Shown here in pieces: positions 1 through 7,270 of a DNA stretch of 64,000 nt (the first letter of the stretch is position 1; every line of letters starts with the position of its first letter). This DNA is from Peptacetobacter hominis (GTDB taxonomy: Bacteria; Bacillota; Clostridia; Peptostreptococcales; Peptostreptococcaceae): positions 62,001 to 126,000 of the forward strand of contig NZ_SGJB01000003.1 in NCBI RefSeq assembly GCF_006861675.1, written 5' to 3'. Below the pieces are notes generated by a model, which made no database searches, had not been told where the DNA came from, and worked only from the letters and a program-made list of their open reading frames with translations. Both the position numbers and the translations under genes were made by a program.

Positions 1-509
1 TCTGTGACTGTATGACCATCAACATCGAATGTAACAGTAAACTGTTTACCTAATTCTGGTTTTATACCCAGCAATTGTAAAACCTTTGTATCTGTAGCTG
101 CTTCATTTGTACCTTCTTTTGGAAGTCTTCCCTTTATGGGATCACAATACATAAAATGTGCCTGATTGGCATCTGAATAGCCTATTTCAACATGAGATTT
201 ATTAAAAGGGATTTCTTTTGGCATTCCTACAAATCTACGCATTCCCCATTCTTTTATAAGTGAATCTGTCTTTAATTCATTAAATTGTTCTTCAGTAAGA
301 TACTTAAAAGTACCATGATTCCATCCACCACATTGACGAAAATTATATTGTTGAAAACCATCATTTATAGAAACAGCAATTGTAAATAATGATGTAAATA
401 ATATCGTAGTAAGAGCAATTGCAAAAGCTGCTACTATATTTCTATTTCTGGAGAATTTAAATTGTTTAAAACTAAGATTACGTATGCATTGTTTATTTTT
501 AACTTTCAT
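1..509 (-). CDS. ABC transporter permease, FtsX/MacB-like (partial, runs off left edge)
   Basis: Only the N-terminal 169 or so codons lie in the window. A short basic N-terminus is followed by one hydrophobic segment at about residues 25-50 and then a soluble extracytoplasmic stretch, as in FtsX/MacB-type permeases of peptide-export ABC systems. Its ribosome site (GGAGG) overlaps the stop codon of the ATPase gene just upstream, so the two are translated together. It is probably the membrane partner of that ATPase in export or resistance to antimicrobial peptides. The substrate is inferred only from the locus type. Confidence 0.75.
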   Translation of the reverse strand, partial: MKVKNKQCIRNLSFKQFKFSRNRNIVAAFAIALTTILFTSLFTIAVSINDGFQQYNFRQCGGWNHGTFKYLTEEQFNELKTDSLIKEWGMRRFVGMPKEIPFNKSHVEIGYSDANQAHFMYCDPIKGRLPKEGTNEAATDTKVLQLLGIKPELGKQFTVTFDVDGHTVT

Positions 510-520
510 ATTGATACCTC

Positions 521-1189
521 CTAGCTATTTACAATTGATCCATCTTCTATTCGTATTATACGGTCTGCAAGTTGTGCAATTTCCTCATTGTGAGTAATCA
601 TGACAATAGTTTGAGAATACTTTTGACTTGTAACCTTAAGCAGACCAAGTACATCCTGACTTGTTTTTGAATCCAGATTTCCAGTAGGTTCATCAGCGAG
701 AATGATGGCAGGCTTTGAAGCAAGAGCTCTTGCTATAGCAACACGTTGCTGCTGACCCCCGGAAAGATTTCCCGGCAGATTTTCAAGTTTATTTTCAAGT
801 CCTAATGTTTCGACTATACTATTTATAAAATTCTTATCTGGGGTATTTCCATCAAGTTGTATTGGAAGGACTATATTTTCATAAACATTCAATACAGGAA
901 CAAGGTTATAGTTTTGAAATACAAATCCTATTTTTCTGCGTCTGAATATAGTAAGAGCTTCATCTTTCAAAGAAAAAATATCATTTCCATCAACAACAAC
1001 ATTTCCAGAAGTTGGTCTATCAAGACCACCCAACATATGTAATAAAGTCGATTTACCGGAGCCGGATGTCCCTACAACAGCTACAAATTCACCTTTTTTA
1101 ACAGAAAGGCTAACTCCATTTAAAGCATAAACTGAATTTTCAGCTGAGCCATATATCTTTGTAAGATTGTTTGCCTGTAATATATTCAT
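521..1189 (-). CDS. ABC transporter ATP-binding protein (MacB/BceA type)
   Basis: 222-residue ATPase of the lipoprotein/peptide exporter family. Walker A GTSGSGKS is at residues 40-47, the Q-loop at about Q92, the signature LSGGQQQR at 142-149 and Walker B IILADEPTGNLD at 162-173, followed by a switch histidine in MITHNEE. The length is normal for this family. It sits between a two-component system and an FtsX-like permease on the same strand, the arrangement of BceRS-BceAB-like peptide-detoxification modules. Its start has a GGAGGTGC ribosome site directly after a terminator-like hairpin. Confidence 0.9.
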   Translation of the reverse strand: MNILQANNLTKIYGSAENSVYALNGVSLSVKKGEFVAVVGTSGSGKSTLLHMLGGLDRPTSGNVVVDGNDIFSLKDEALTIFRRRKIGFVFQNYNLVPVLNVYENIVLPIQLDGNTPDKNFINSIVETLGLENKLENLPGNLSGGQQQRVAIARALASKPAIILADEPTGNLDSKTSQDVLGLLKVTSQKYSQTIVMITHNEEIAQLADRIIRIEDGSIVNS

Positions 1190-1205
1190 AAATATGCACC
1201 TCCAT

Positions 1206-1249
1206 AAAAAAATCTGTATGTAAAGATATTATTTATCTTTATATACAGA
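1206..1249 (-). terminator. Strong hairpin with U-tract between histidine kinase and ABC ATPase
   Basis: On the minus strand a 16-bp stem (one G-U pair) with a 4-5 nt loop is followed by seven Ts, immediately before the ATPase ribosome site. It can end the regulator transcript. Because it lies downstream of a possible ABC promoter it could also act as an attenuator. Confidence 0.75.
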
Positions 1250-1297
1250 CTATCTAATAAAAATCTTTCCAAAATATTTCACATAGAAAATAAATTC

Positions 1298-1311
1298 TAA
1301 CACTTTTGTAA
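1298..1311 (-). promoter_or_regulatory. Candidate response-regulator box TTACA-N4-TGTTA
   Basis: Read on the minus strand, TTACAAAAGTGTTA lies just after the kinase stop codon and upstream of the ABC genes. It resembles the TNACA-N4-TGTAA box known for BceR-type regulators. The match is by eye to a short motif, so it is moderate evidence. Confidence 0.45.
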
Positions 1312-1320
1312 GAATTTATA

Positions 1321-2220
1321 TTATCTTTGAAGAAATACTGAAAAAGTGGATCCACACCCTTTTTTTGAAATAAGTTTTATATATCCGCCTTCACTGGAAA
1401 TAATTTTTCTTACAAGATAGAGTCCTATTCCAACACCATCATTTTCTCTGACAGATTCAGAACGATAAAACCTTGAAAATACTTTGGGTTGTTCTGATTC
1501 ATCAATACCAATACCTGTATCAGTTATATCTATTCTTGTGAAGAGCTCATATTCAGTGGCATTTATAACAATAGTTCCATTTTCTGTATATTTTATTGCA
1601 TTGTCAACAATATTTCCAATAGCTTCTACTGTCCATTTAAAATCAAATATAGCTGTAGCCTGTGTAGGTTTTATAATAAGTGAAAGACCTTTGTTATTAG
1701 CTTTGCAATTATATTGATTAAAAATATCATCAAAAATTATTTGAACAGAGTTTCTCAATGGTGAAAGAGACAAAATTCCATTTTCTAATCGAGACAGTTT
1801 TATAAGTGAATCAATAAGAAAGTGTAATTTTTCAGTTTGCTCTCGTATAATACTTATATCACTTTTTATAGATTCAGGTAAAGTTTCGTCTTCACATATA
1901 AGTTCACTATGTAGAAGAAGATTTGCAATAGGAGTTTTAGTCTGATGAGATATATCTGAAATCAGAGTTTTAATATTATCTTTTTCTATAGCCGTGTTAT
2001 TCGCTGAAACTGATAGCGAAGATATATAATTGTAAAATTTTGTTTCTAATGCAGATAAACGACTTTCATCAAATTTTGTTTCAATATTATTACCTTCAAT
2101 TGCAGAATCAATCATTTTTTCTAGAGAATCCATTAATCTTTTTGTGCGACAATGATTAATATAAATAATCAGAACAGATATTATTATACATATAATAACT
2201 AAAAAAATTAAACCAATCAT
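1321..2220 (-). CDS. Sensor histidine kinase
   Basis: Membrane kinase of about 299 residues with a single N-terminal membrane helix and no sizeable extracellular sensor. The phosphoacceptor lies in SDISHQTKTP (His about 92), followed by an HATPase domain with N box DNAIKYTENG, G1 DTGIGI and G2 GVGIGLYLVRK. I chose the ATG at 2220, which overlaps the regulator stop as ATGA and has GGGTGA at good spacing; an ATG four codons upstream lacks a ribosome site. It pairs with the response regulator and probably controls the adjacent ABC exporter. The lack of a sensor domain fits kinases that read transporter activity. Confidence 0.9.
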   Translation of the reverse strand: MIGLIFLVIICIIISVLIIYINHCRTKRLMDSLEKMIDSAIEGNNIETKFDESRLSALETKFYNYISSLSVSANNTAIEKDNIKTLISDISHQTKTPIANLLLHSELICEDETLPESIKSDISIIREQTEKLHFLIDSLIKLSRLENGILSLSPLRNSVQIIFDDIFNQYNCKANNKGLSLIIKPTQATAIFDFKWTVEAIGNIVDNAIKYTENGTIVINATEYELFTRIDITDTGIGIDESEQPKVFSRFYRSESVRENDGVGIGLYLVRKIISSEGGYIKLISKKGCGSTFSVFLQR

Positions 2221-2888
2221 TTCTTCACCCATATATAGCCAATTCCATAGACTGTATGTATATAATTGTAAGCATTCAATTTATCTCTAAGTCGCTTAAT
2301 TGTAACAGAAAGAGCATTTTCATCAACATATTCAGCATTATCTGTCCAGATATAATCTATAAGAGTACTGCGTTTCATAGTATTTCCTCTATTTTCGACA
2401 AGTATTCTTAGAAGTTTCTGTTCTGTTTTACTTAATTCCACAGGAGTATTATTTATACGAAAAATCATCTTTTCAAAGTTGAAGGAAAAGCCATCTATAT
2501 TAATAGTATTATCCTGTATATTAAGAGAATTTCTCCTAAGCTGGGTATTTACTCTTGCTCTTAAAATAGAGAGAGAAAAAGGTTTTGTTATGTAATCATC
2601 GGCACCTTGTTCAAGACCGTTTACAATATCTATATCAGTATCATTGGCTGTAAGTAGAATTACAGGAATATATTTATCATATTTTCTTATTTCTTTTAAA
2701 AAATCCAATCCATTTCCATCTGGAAGATTTATGTCTAAAATTATAAGATTTGGTATACTACATGATATTTGATCTTTTGCCATGTTAATATTAACACATG
2801 AAATAATCTGTCTATTTTCGGATTTAAGAGCACGACATAATCCCTGATTTAGGGAAATATCATCTTCTATAATTAAAATCTGTTCCAT
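2217..2888 (-). CDS. OmpR/PhoB-family response regulator
   Basis: Receiver domain (acidic pair EDD near residues 8-10, phosphoacceptor Asp about 52 in LIILDINLPDG, conserved Lys in TKPFS) followed by a C-terminal winged-helix DNA-binding domain (RGNTMKRSTLIDYIWTDN ... GIGYIWVKK). The ATG at 2888 is preceded by GGAGAC; the upstream in-frame start would be TTG without a ribosome site. Translationally coupled to the kinase gene. Likely activator of the downstream ABC genes. Confidence 0.93.
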   Translation of the reverse strand: MEQILIIEDDISLNQGLCRALKSENRQIISCVNINMAKDQISCSIPNLIILDINLPDGNGLDFLKEIRKYDKYIPVILLTANDTDIDIVNGLEQGADDYITKPFSLSILRARVNTQLRRNSLNIQDNTINIDGFSFNFEKMIFRINNTPVELSKTEQKLLRILVENRGNTMKRSTLIDYIWTDNAEYVDENALSVTIKRLRDKLNAYNYIHTVYGIGYIWVKK

Positions 2889-3199
2889 AAAAGTCTCCAA
2901 TCTATGATGTTATTATTAATTAAAATTATATTCTTTTGATTTAGCAATATCAAGACGTGTTGCAGTTTTGTATGTTGAATAAACTCAATAAAAAAGATAT
3001 GATTATCTTAGAAAGTATATGAATAAATTATTATGAGGCGATATCATGGTGCTAATTAGAGAATAGATTAAATTTATTTTGAAACGGTTATCAGATATTG
3101 AAGAGATAAGTTACAAATGTATAATGACTTACCAAAGTCAAATAATAAAAGGAAAATATAGAGTAGAATAGTTATAAAAAAGTATGAGGAGAGTTGAAA
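2889..3199. other. Divergent intergenic region
   Basis: AT-rich spacer between the divergent regulator and acetyltransferase genes. Apart from the plus-strand promoter at 3098-3125 I see no coding frame, structured RNA or long repeat. Confidence 0.5.
3098..3125 (+). promoter_or_regulatory. Promoter for GNAT gene (TTGAAG-16-TATAAT)
   Basis: -35 TTGAAG at 3098-3103 and -10 TATAAT at 3120-3125 with a 16-bp spacer and TG before the -10, ahead of the gene starting at 3200. Confidence 0.55.
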
Positions 3200-3676
3200 A
3201 TGAAATACTATATAAGAACTATGGAGAAAGAGGATTTTGATTTACTTGAGGATTTTTTATATGAAGCTATATACGTTCCAGAGGGGGTAAACCCTCCACC
3301 AAGAGCTGTCATATATATTCCAGAACTTCAGAAATATATATCCGATTTTGGAAAGTCAGAGCACGATACTGCTCTTGTAGCTGAAATTGATGGAAAAATA
3401 GTGGGAGCGATATGGGCTAGAATAACCGACGATTATGGTCATATAGAGGAGGATATTCCTTCGCTTGCCATGTCTTTATACAAAAATTATAGAGGAAAAG
3501 GAATTGGCACAGAATTACTGAATAAATTTATATTTATGGTAAAAGAGAAAGGATACAGAGGAATATCCTTATCTGTTCAAAAGGAAAACTATGCCGTAAA
3601 GATGTATAAAAAAGCAGGATTTAATGTGGTTGATGAAAATGAAGAGGAGTATATTATGGCTATATATTTCAAATAA
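3200..3676 (+). CDS. GNAT-family N-acetyltransferase
   Basis: 158 residues. The acetyl-CoA-binding motif A is visible in SLYKNYRGKGIGTELLNKFI (about residues 93-112), followed by the SVQKENYAVKMYKKAGF motif B region, as in small GNAT enzymes that acetylate amines of metabolites or proteins. The substrate cannot be told from sequence. ATG at 3200 with a GAGGAGAG site; a TTG two codons earlier is an unlikely start. Apparently monocistronic. Confidence 0.85.
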   Translation: MKYYIRTMEKEDFDLLEDFLYEAIYVPEGVNPPPRAVIYIPELQKYISDFGKSEHDTALVAEIDGKIVGAIWARITDDYGHIEEDIPSLAMSLYKNYRGKGIGTELLNKFIFMVKEKGYRGISLSVQKENYAVKMYKKAGFNVVDENEEEYIMAIYFK

Positions 3677-3764
3677 TACCAACTCTACTGTGCGTAGGTT
3701 GTATCTAATATAATCAGATGATATCCTAGTTAATGTACAAAAGAGAAATAACGGGGGTAACAAA

Positions 3765-4349
3765 ATGAACAATTATATAACAGGTACTACAATAAAAACA
3801 CTTAGAGAAAAACAGAACATGACACAGGCACAGATGGCTGAAAAATTATGTATAAGCGACAAAACCATATCAAAATGGGAAACAGGAAGAGGCCTTCCGG
3901 ATATATCCATGCTTGAATCAATAGCTGATGTATTAAAAGTATCTATACCGGAACTTCTGACTGGTGAAACAGTAACAAATACCAATGTATCGGCAAATCT
4001 TATGAGATCAAAAATATATGTATGTCCGGTATGCGGTAATGTGCTTCATTCAAGTGGAGAAGCAGTAATATCATGCTGCGGAATAAATCTTCCTGTACTT
4101 GAAACAGAGGAAATAGATGATGAGCATGATATAAATGTGGAGCTGATAGAACATGAGTATTATATAACTATAGATCATGAAATGACAAAGAAACACTATA
4201 TATCATTCATCGCATACTGCACAGGAAACAGATTTGAATATGTAAAACTTTATCCAGAGGGAAATGCTGAAGCTAGATTTTTCAAAAGAGGTAGAGGAAT
4301 AGTATTCTGGTATTGTAATCATCATGGATTATTCAGTAAAAGAGTATAG
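3765..4349 (+). CDS. XRE-family regulator fused to a desulfoferrodoxin-like domain
   Basis: 194 residues. Residues 8-65 are a Cro/CI helix-turn-helix (LREKQNMTQAQMAEKL ... ISKWETGRGLPD). Residues about 85-194 resemble desulfoferrodoxin (superoxide reductase): a centre-I pattern CPVC ... SCCG for a rubredoxin-like iron, then candidate centre-II ligands His in DEHDI, DHEM and KHYI, and Cys/His in WYCNHHGLF. The lysine that precedes the first centre-II histidine in classical enzymes (EKH) is not conserved here (DEH). I infer a DNA-binding sensor of superoxide, oxygen or iron; superoxide reductase activity is possible but unproven. Ribosome site GGGGGT. Confidence 0.85.
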   Translation: MNNYITGTTIKTLREKQNMTQAQMAEKLCISDKTISKWETGRGLPDISMLESIADVLKVSIPELLTGETVTNTNVSANLMRSKIYVCPVCGNVLHSSGEAVISCCGINLPVLETEEIDDEHDINVELIEHEYYITIDHEMTKKHYISFIAYCTGNRFEYVKLYPEGNAEARFFKRGRGIVFWYCNHHGLFSKRV

Positions 4350-4363
4350 TAAAAGTTATCATA

Positions 4364-4398
4364 AAGAGATACTAATTAATTAAGTTAGTATCTTTTTT
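4364..4398 (+). terminator. Intrinsic terminator after HTH-desulfoferrodoxin gene
   Basis: Arms AGATACTAA (4367-4375) and TTAGTATCT (4385-4393) followed by a T-run. Confidence 0.75.
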
Positions 4399-4487
4399 AA
4401 TTTAAAGAAATTCTATTTTAAATCCTGTTCAAATAGAGAAATGTTTTAAAAGAGGAAAATTAATGGTCTTTATTTGCAGTACCAATA

Positions 4488-4516
4488 TTGAAATAAATAA
4501 ATCAAAAGAATATAAT
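4488..4516 (+). promoter_or_regulatory. Promoter TTGAAA-17-TATAAT for the arsR-like operon
   Basis: -35 TTGAAA at 4488-4493 and -10 TATAAT at 4511-4516, spacer exactly 17. The palindrome at 4514-4537 overlaps its -10 and start site. Confidence 0.75.
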
Positions 4517-4537
4517 GGTTCAAGTAGATTAACCATT
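4514..4537 (+). promoter_or_regulatory. Palindromic operator candidate overlapping -10
   Basis: Inverted repeat AATGGTT-N10-AACCATT placed between the -10 and the ribosome site of the ArsR-family gene. The position is what autorepression by ArsR dimers would need; the binding itself is inferred. Confidence 0.55.
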
Positions 4538-4547
4538 AGGAGGACAG

Positions 4548-4913
4548 ATGGAGGAAAATTTTATATTAGAAAAGAAGAAATTTATAGAAAACTATAATTT
4601 AGCCAGGCCGATAATGACTATTCTGGGAGATGAGGTACGTCAGGAGATATTATTAACACTGATTGAAACCGGTGGAACAGGAGGAATCAGAGTAGGTGAA
4701 ATTCAAAAGAGAAGTCATGTTTCACGTTCTGCGGTATCTCATCATCTGAAGATATTATTAAACGCAGGGATTATAAATATGAGGCGTGAAGGAACAAAAA
4801 ATTATTATTATATCGATTTTGATGACAGTACAGTTAAACCGGTAATATTATTTTGGCAGCAGGTTGAACCAATGTTAAAAAGATGTATAAAAGAGAGAGA
4901 AAGCAGGGGATAG
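4548..4913 (+). CDS. ArsR-family winged-helix transcriptional regulator
   Basis: 121 residues with the ArsR fold: recognition region SHVSRSAVSHHLKILLNAGI at about 64-83 and a wing MRREGTKNYYYID. There is no obvious CxC metal site in helix 3, so it may sense something other than arsenite or zinc. It begins an operon with the EFR1 ferredoxin three bases downstream and probably controls it from the palindrome in its own promoter. Confidence 0.9.
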   Translation: MEENFILEKKKFIENYNLARPIMTILGDEVRQEILLTLIETGGTGGIRVGEIQKRSHVSRSAVSHHLKILLNAGIINMRREGTKNYYYIDFDDSTVKPVILFWQQVEPMLKRCIKERESRG

Positions 4914-4916
4914 AAT

Positions 4917-5675
4917 ATGAGTTTATACGCAGTATACTTCAGTCCGACATACAGCACTGAAAAGATAGTAAAACTTATTGCAAATGAAATGGGAGACTAT
5001 AATGAAATCGATTTAAGCAAAAGGAATGAAGAATCAAATTATATATTTGATGAAAATGATATATGTGTTATAGGTGTTCCTTCATACGGTGGAAGGGTTC
5101 CAAGTATAGCTCTTGATAGAATGAAGGATTTTAGAGGAAGCAATACAAGTGCAATACTTGTTGTTTCTTATGGAAACAGGGCATATGAGGATACATTAAG
5201 AGAGCTGGGAGAATTTTTACAGGATAGAGGATTTAATTGTATAGCAGCTGTTACTGCGGTTACAGAACATTCTATAATGCGCCAGTTTGCATCTGGAAGA
5301 CCTAATGAAAAGGACAAAAGAGAACTCAAAGGTTTTGCTGAAGATATCCTGAAAAAAATAAATAGTAGTAGAAAAAATGAAAGAATTGAATTTGTCGGAA
5401 ATTATCCATATAGAGAATATAAAGGAGTAGCATTAAAACCAAAGGCCGGTAAATTATGCAATGAATGCGGAATCTGTGCAAAAGAATGTCCTACAGGAGC
5501 TATTTCGTTGGAAAATCCTAAAAATACAAATTCTACACAGTGTATATCATGTATGAGATGTATAAGTATATGTCCTGACAAAGCAAGAAAATTAAATCCT
5601 TTATTATTAAAACTGGCATCCATTAAAATGAAGTCAGAATGCGAAAAAGAAAAAAGCAATGAATTGTTTATATAA
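4917..5675 (+). CDS. EFR1-family flavodoxin/ferredoxin fusion protein
   Basis: 252 residues. The N-terminal half is flavodoxin-like with the phosphate-binding loop FSPTYSTEK at about 8-16. The C-terminal part has two 4Fe-4S motifs, CNECGICAKECP (about 181-192) and CISCMRCISICP. Such proteins are cytoplasmic electron carriers or small oxidoreductases of anaerobes. It follows the ArsR gene by 3 nt, so its expression is likely under that regulator. The redox partner is unknown. Confidence 0.9.
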   Translation: MSLYAVYFSPTYSTEKIVKLIANEMGDYNEIDLSKRNEESNYIFDENDICVIGVPSYGGRVPSIALDRMKDFRGSNTSAILVVSYGNRAYEDTLRELGEFLQDRGFNCIAAVTAVTEHSIMRQFASGRPNEKDKRELKGFAEDILKKINSSRKNERIEFVGNYPYREYKGVALKPKAGKLCNECGICAKECPTGAISLENPKNTNSTQCISCMRCISICPDKARKLNPLLLKLASIKMKSECEKEKSNELFI

Positions 5676-5749
5676 TTATATACGGTAACTTCATTTAGAA
5701 GTAATTAATATATATTATTTGCACTATCTGAATAAGAAATTTATGTATG

Positions 5750-5787
5750 AAAAGTATGTTGTCAAAATATAGATAGCATACTTTTTA
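5750..5787 (+). terminator. Probable terminator after EFR1 gene
   Basis: Perfect 9-bp arms AAAAGTATG (5750-5758) and CATACTTTT (5777-5785) with an 18-nt loop and a short T-run. The loop is large, so confidence is moderate. Confidence 0.45.
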
Positions 5788-5810
5788 TCTATTCAGATTA
5801 ACAGCATTTT

Positions 5811-5818
5811 GGTATAAT
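5811..5818 (+). promoter_or_regulatory. -10 TATAAT upstream of membrane protein/mscL
   Basis: TATAAT at 5813-5818, 67 bp before the ATG. A clear -35 is not seen. Confidence 0.45.
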
Positions 5819-5884
5819 ATTACGATAATGAATAATAGTTTGTAGTAGCTACAAAATAATTTGTAATACAAAAAGGGAGAAAAA

Positions 5885-6325
5885 ATGGATATACTTTCAA
5901 TAGCAATTATAATATTCTGTATAATGGAAGCTGGAAATGTGGCAATTTTATACTTTGTACCGGATTCAAAACTTGGAAACGGAGTAGCAGTATTTGATTC
6001 GTGGAGAGATGCGAAAGAAAGCGAGTCGATGGAACTTTTTGCTCACTATATGGCGTACTGGGTAGCAGGTGTAAAACTTATATTTATATTTTTACTTATG
6101 GTAGTACTTTTTACAGGTACAGAAACTACAAAAGTATATGCAGTGGTAGCCATGATACTTTCCATAGCCACGTATTTCTGGAAACTTCATCCAATTATTA
6201 AAGAGCTTGATAAAATGGGGAAAATAACCCCAAAAGGTTATTCAAAAGTGTTGGGGATGATGATTTCAGGGTTTCTTATTATGTTTAGTGCAGCGTTAAT
6301 TCTTCACATTTTTGTAATCAGATAA
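5885..6325 (+). CDS. Small polytopic membrane protein, function unknown
   Basis: 146 residues with four hydrophobic segments (about 3-25, 55-80, 83-103 and 120-145), so an integral membrane protein. No family motif recognised. Ribosome site GGGAG. It precedes mscL by 13 nt, so the two are likely cotranscribed; this could hint at an envelope or osmotic role, which is inference only. Confidence 0.6.
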   Translation: MDILSIAIIIFCIMEAGNVAILYFVPDSKLGNGVAVFDSWRDAKESESMELFAHYMAYWVAGVKLIFIFLLMVVLFTGTETTKVYAVVAMILSIATYFWKLHPIIKELDKMGKITPKGYSKVLGMMISGFLIMFSAALILHIFVIR

Positions 6326-6338
6326 AAGGAGAAAAGAT

Positions 6339-6752
6339 ATGAAAAGTTTTTTTAATGAATTCAAGAGTTTTATAGCTCGTGGAAATGTCATGGATATGGC
6401 AGTCGGGATTATCATAGGGGGTGCTTTTACAAATATTGTAGGATCTCTTGTAAATGATATAATAAATCCAATAATAGGAATCTTTGGTGGAATGAATTTT
6501 GATAAATATCAGCTTAAATTGATGGATGATGTAGTAATAAGCTATGGAAAATTTTTAACTGCATTGTTTAATTTTGTAATAATGGCGCTTGTGGTATTCA
6601 TAATGATGAAAAGCGTAAACAAACTAACAGCTGCAGTAAAGAAAGAAGAGCAGACTAAATCCGATAATGCAAGAAAATGTCCATATTGTATGAGCGAAAT
6701 AGACACAAATGCGACTAGATGTCCTCATTGCACATCTATATTAGAAAAGTAG
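6339..6752 (+). CDS. mscL: Large-conductance mechanosensitive channel MscL with C-terminal zinc ribbon
   Basis: 137 residues. The N-terminal MscL signature [23 protein letters not shown] (given here in two parts: FKSFIARGN and [14 protein letters not shown]) and TM1 are clear, then the periplasmic loop and TM2 ([14 protein letters not shown]). This channel releases solutes on hypo-osmotic shock. The C-terminus after the second helix carries two CxxC pairs (CPYC and CPHC, about 113-130), a zinc-ribbon tail not part of the core channel. Confidence 0.93.
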   Translation: MKSFFNEFKSFIARGNVMDMAVGIIIGGAFTNIVGSLVNDIINPIIGIFGGMNFDKYQLKLMDDVVISYGKFLTALFNFVIMALVVFIMMKSVNKLTAAVKKEEQTKSDNARKCPYCMSEIDTNATRCPHCTSILEK

Positions 6753-6760
6753 AAATTATT

Positions 6761-6826
6761 AAAAGGGAATCTGTAAAATATAATCAGAAACTAAAATTCT
6801 GAAATACAAAGCAGAGTTCCCTTTTT
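6761..6826. terminator. Bidirectional terminator between mscL and marR
   Basis: Arms AAAAGGGAA (6761-6769) and TTCCCTTTT (6817-6825) with further pairing inside (TCTG/CAGA), T-runs on both strands, between convergent genes. Confidence 0.65.
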
Positions 6827-6834
6827 ATATTAGA

Positions 6835-7266
6835 CTATTTATTTTCAAGATTGTTTATTATTTTATATAATGTTTTTCTAAAATTCTCAATCTCTTTTTC
6901 ATCTATACCTTTAAACCGTGTATCATACATATTTTTGGATATAAGATCAAAATCCGGCTTCAGGTCCATTCCTTGTTGTGTAAGAAAAATAATAGTTGAA
7001 CGACCGTCTTTATCTGATTTCCTGCTGTCAAGATACCCCATAGAGATAAGTTTTTTTACGAGAACAGTTACTGTCTGAGGAGTCTTGTTTATTTTTTCGG
7101 CAATTTCATTCATTGACAGTTCTTTTTCCTGAAATAAAATATTGAATATACTACCATGGGAGGTAACAATATTTGATAGACCGGCATCTGATAATTTCTG
7201 TGTAAGATTATCGTTCATATTCTTATAAACCAGAGAAATAAGTGAATGTGTATCATCGTATCTCAT
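6835..7266 (-). CDS. MarR-family transcriptional regulator
   Basis: 143 residues with the MarR winged helix: LSMNEIAEKINKTPQTVTVLVKKLISMGYLDSRKSDKDGRST (about 54-95; wing DGRST). It is the second gene of a two-gene operon, 4 nt after the symporter, and the shared promoter upstream of the symporter has two palindromes of MarR type. I infer autoregulation and control of symporter expression by a small ligand, perhaps the transported solute. Confidence 0.92.
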   Translation of the reverse strand: MRYDDTHSLISLVYKNMNDNLTQKLSDAGLSNIVTSHGSIFNILFQEKELSMNEIAEKINKTPQTVTVLVKKLISMGYLDSRKSDKDGRSTIIFLTQQGMDLKPDFDLISKNMYDTRFKGIDEKEIENFRKTLYKIINNLENK

Positions 7267-7270
7267 AAAA

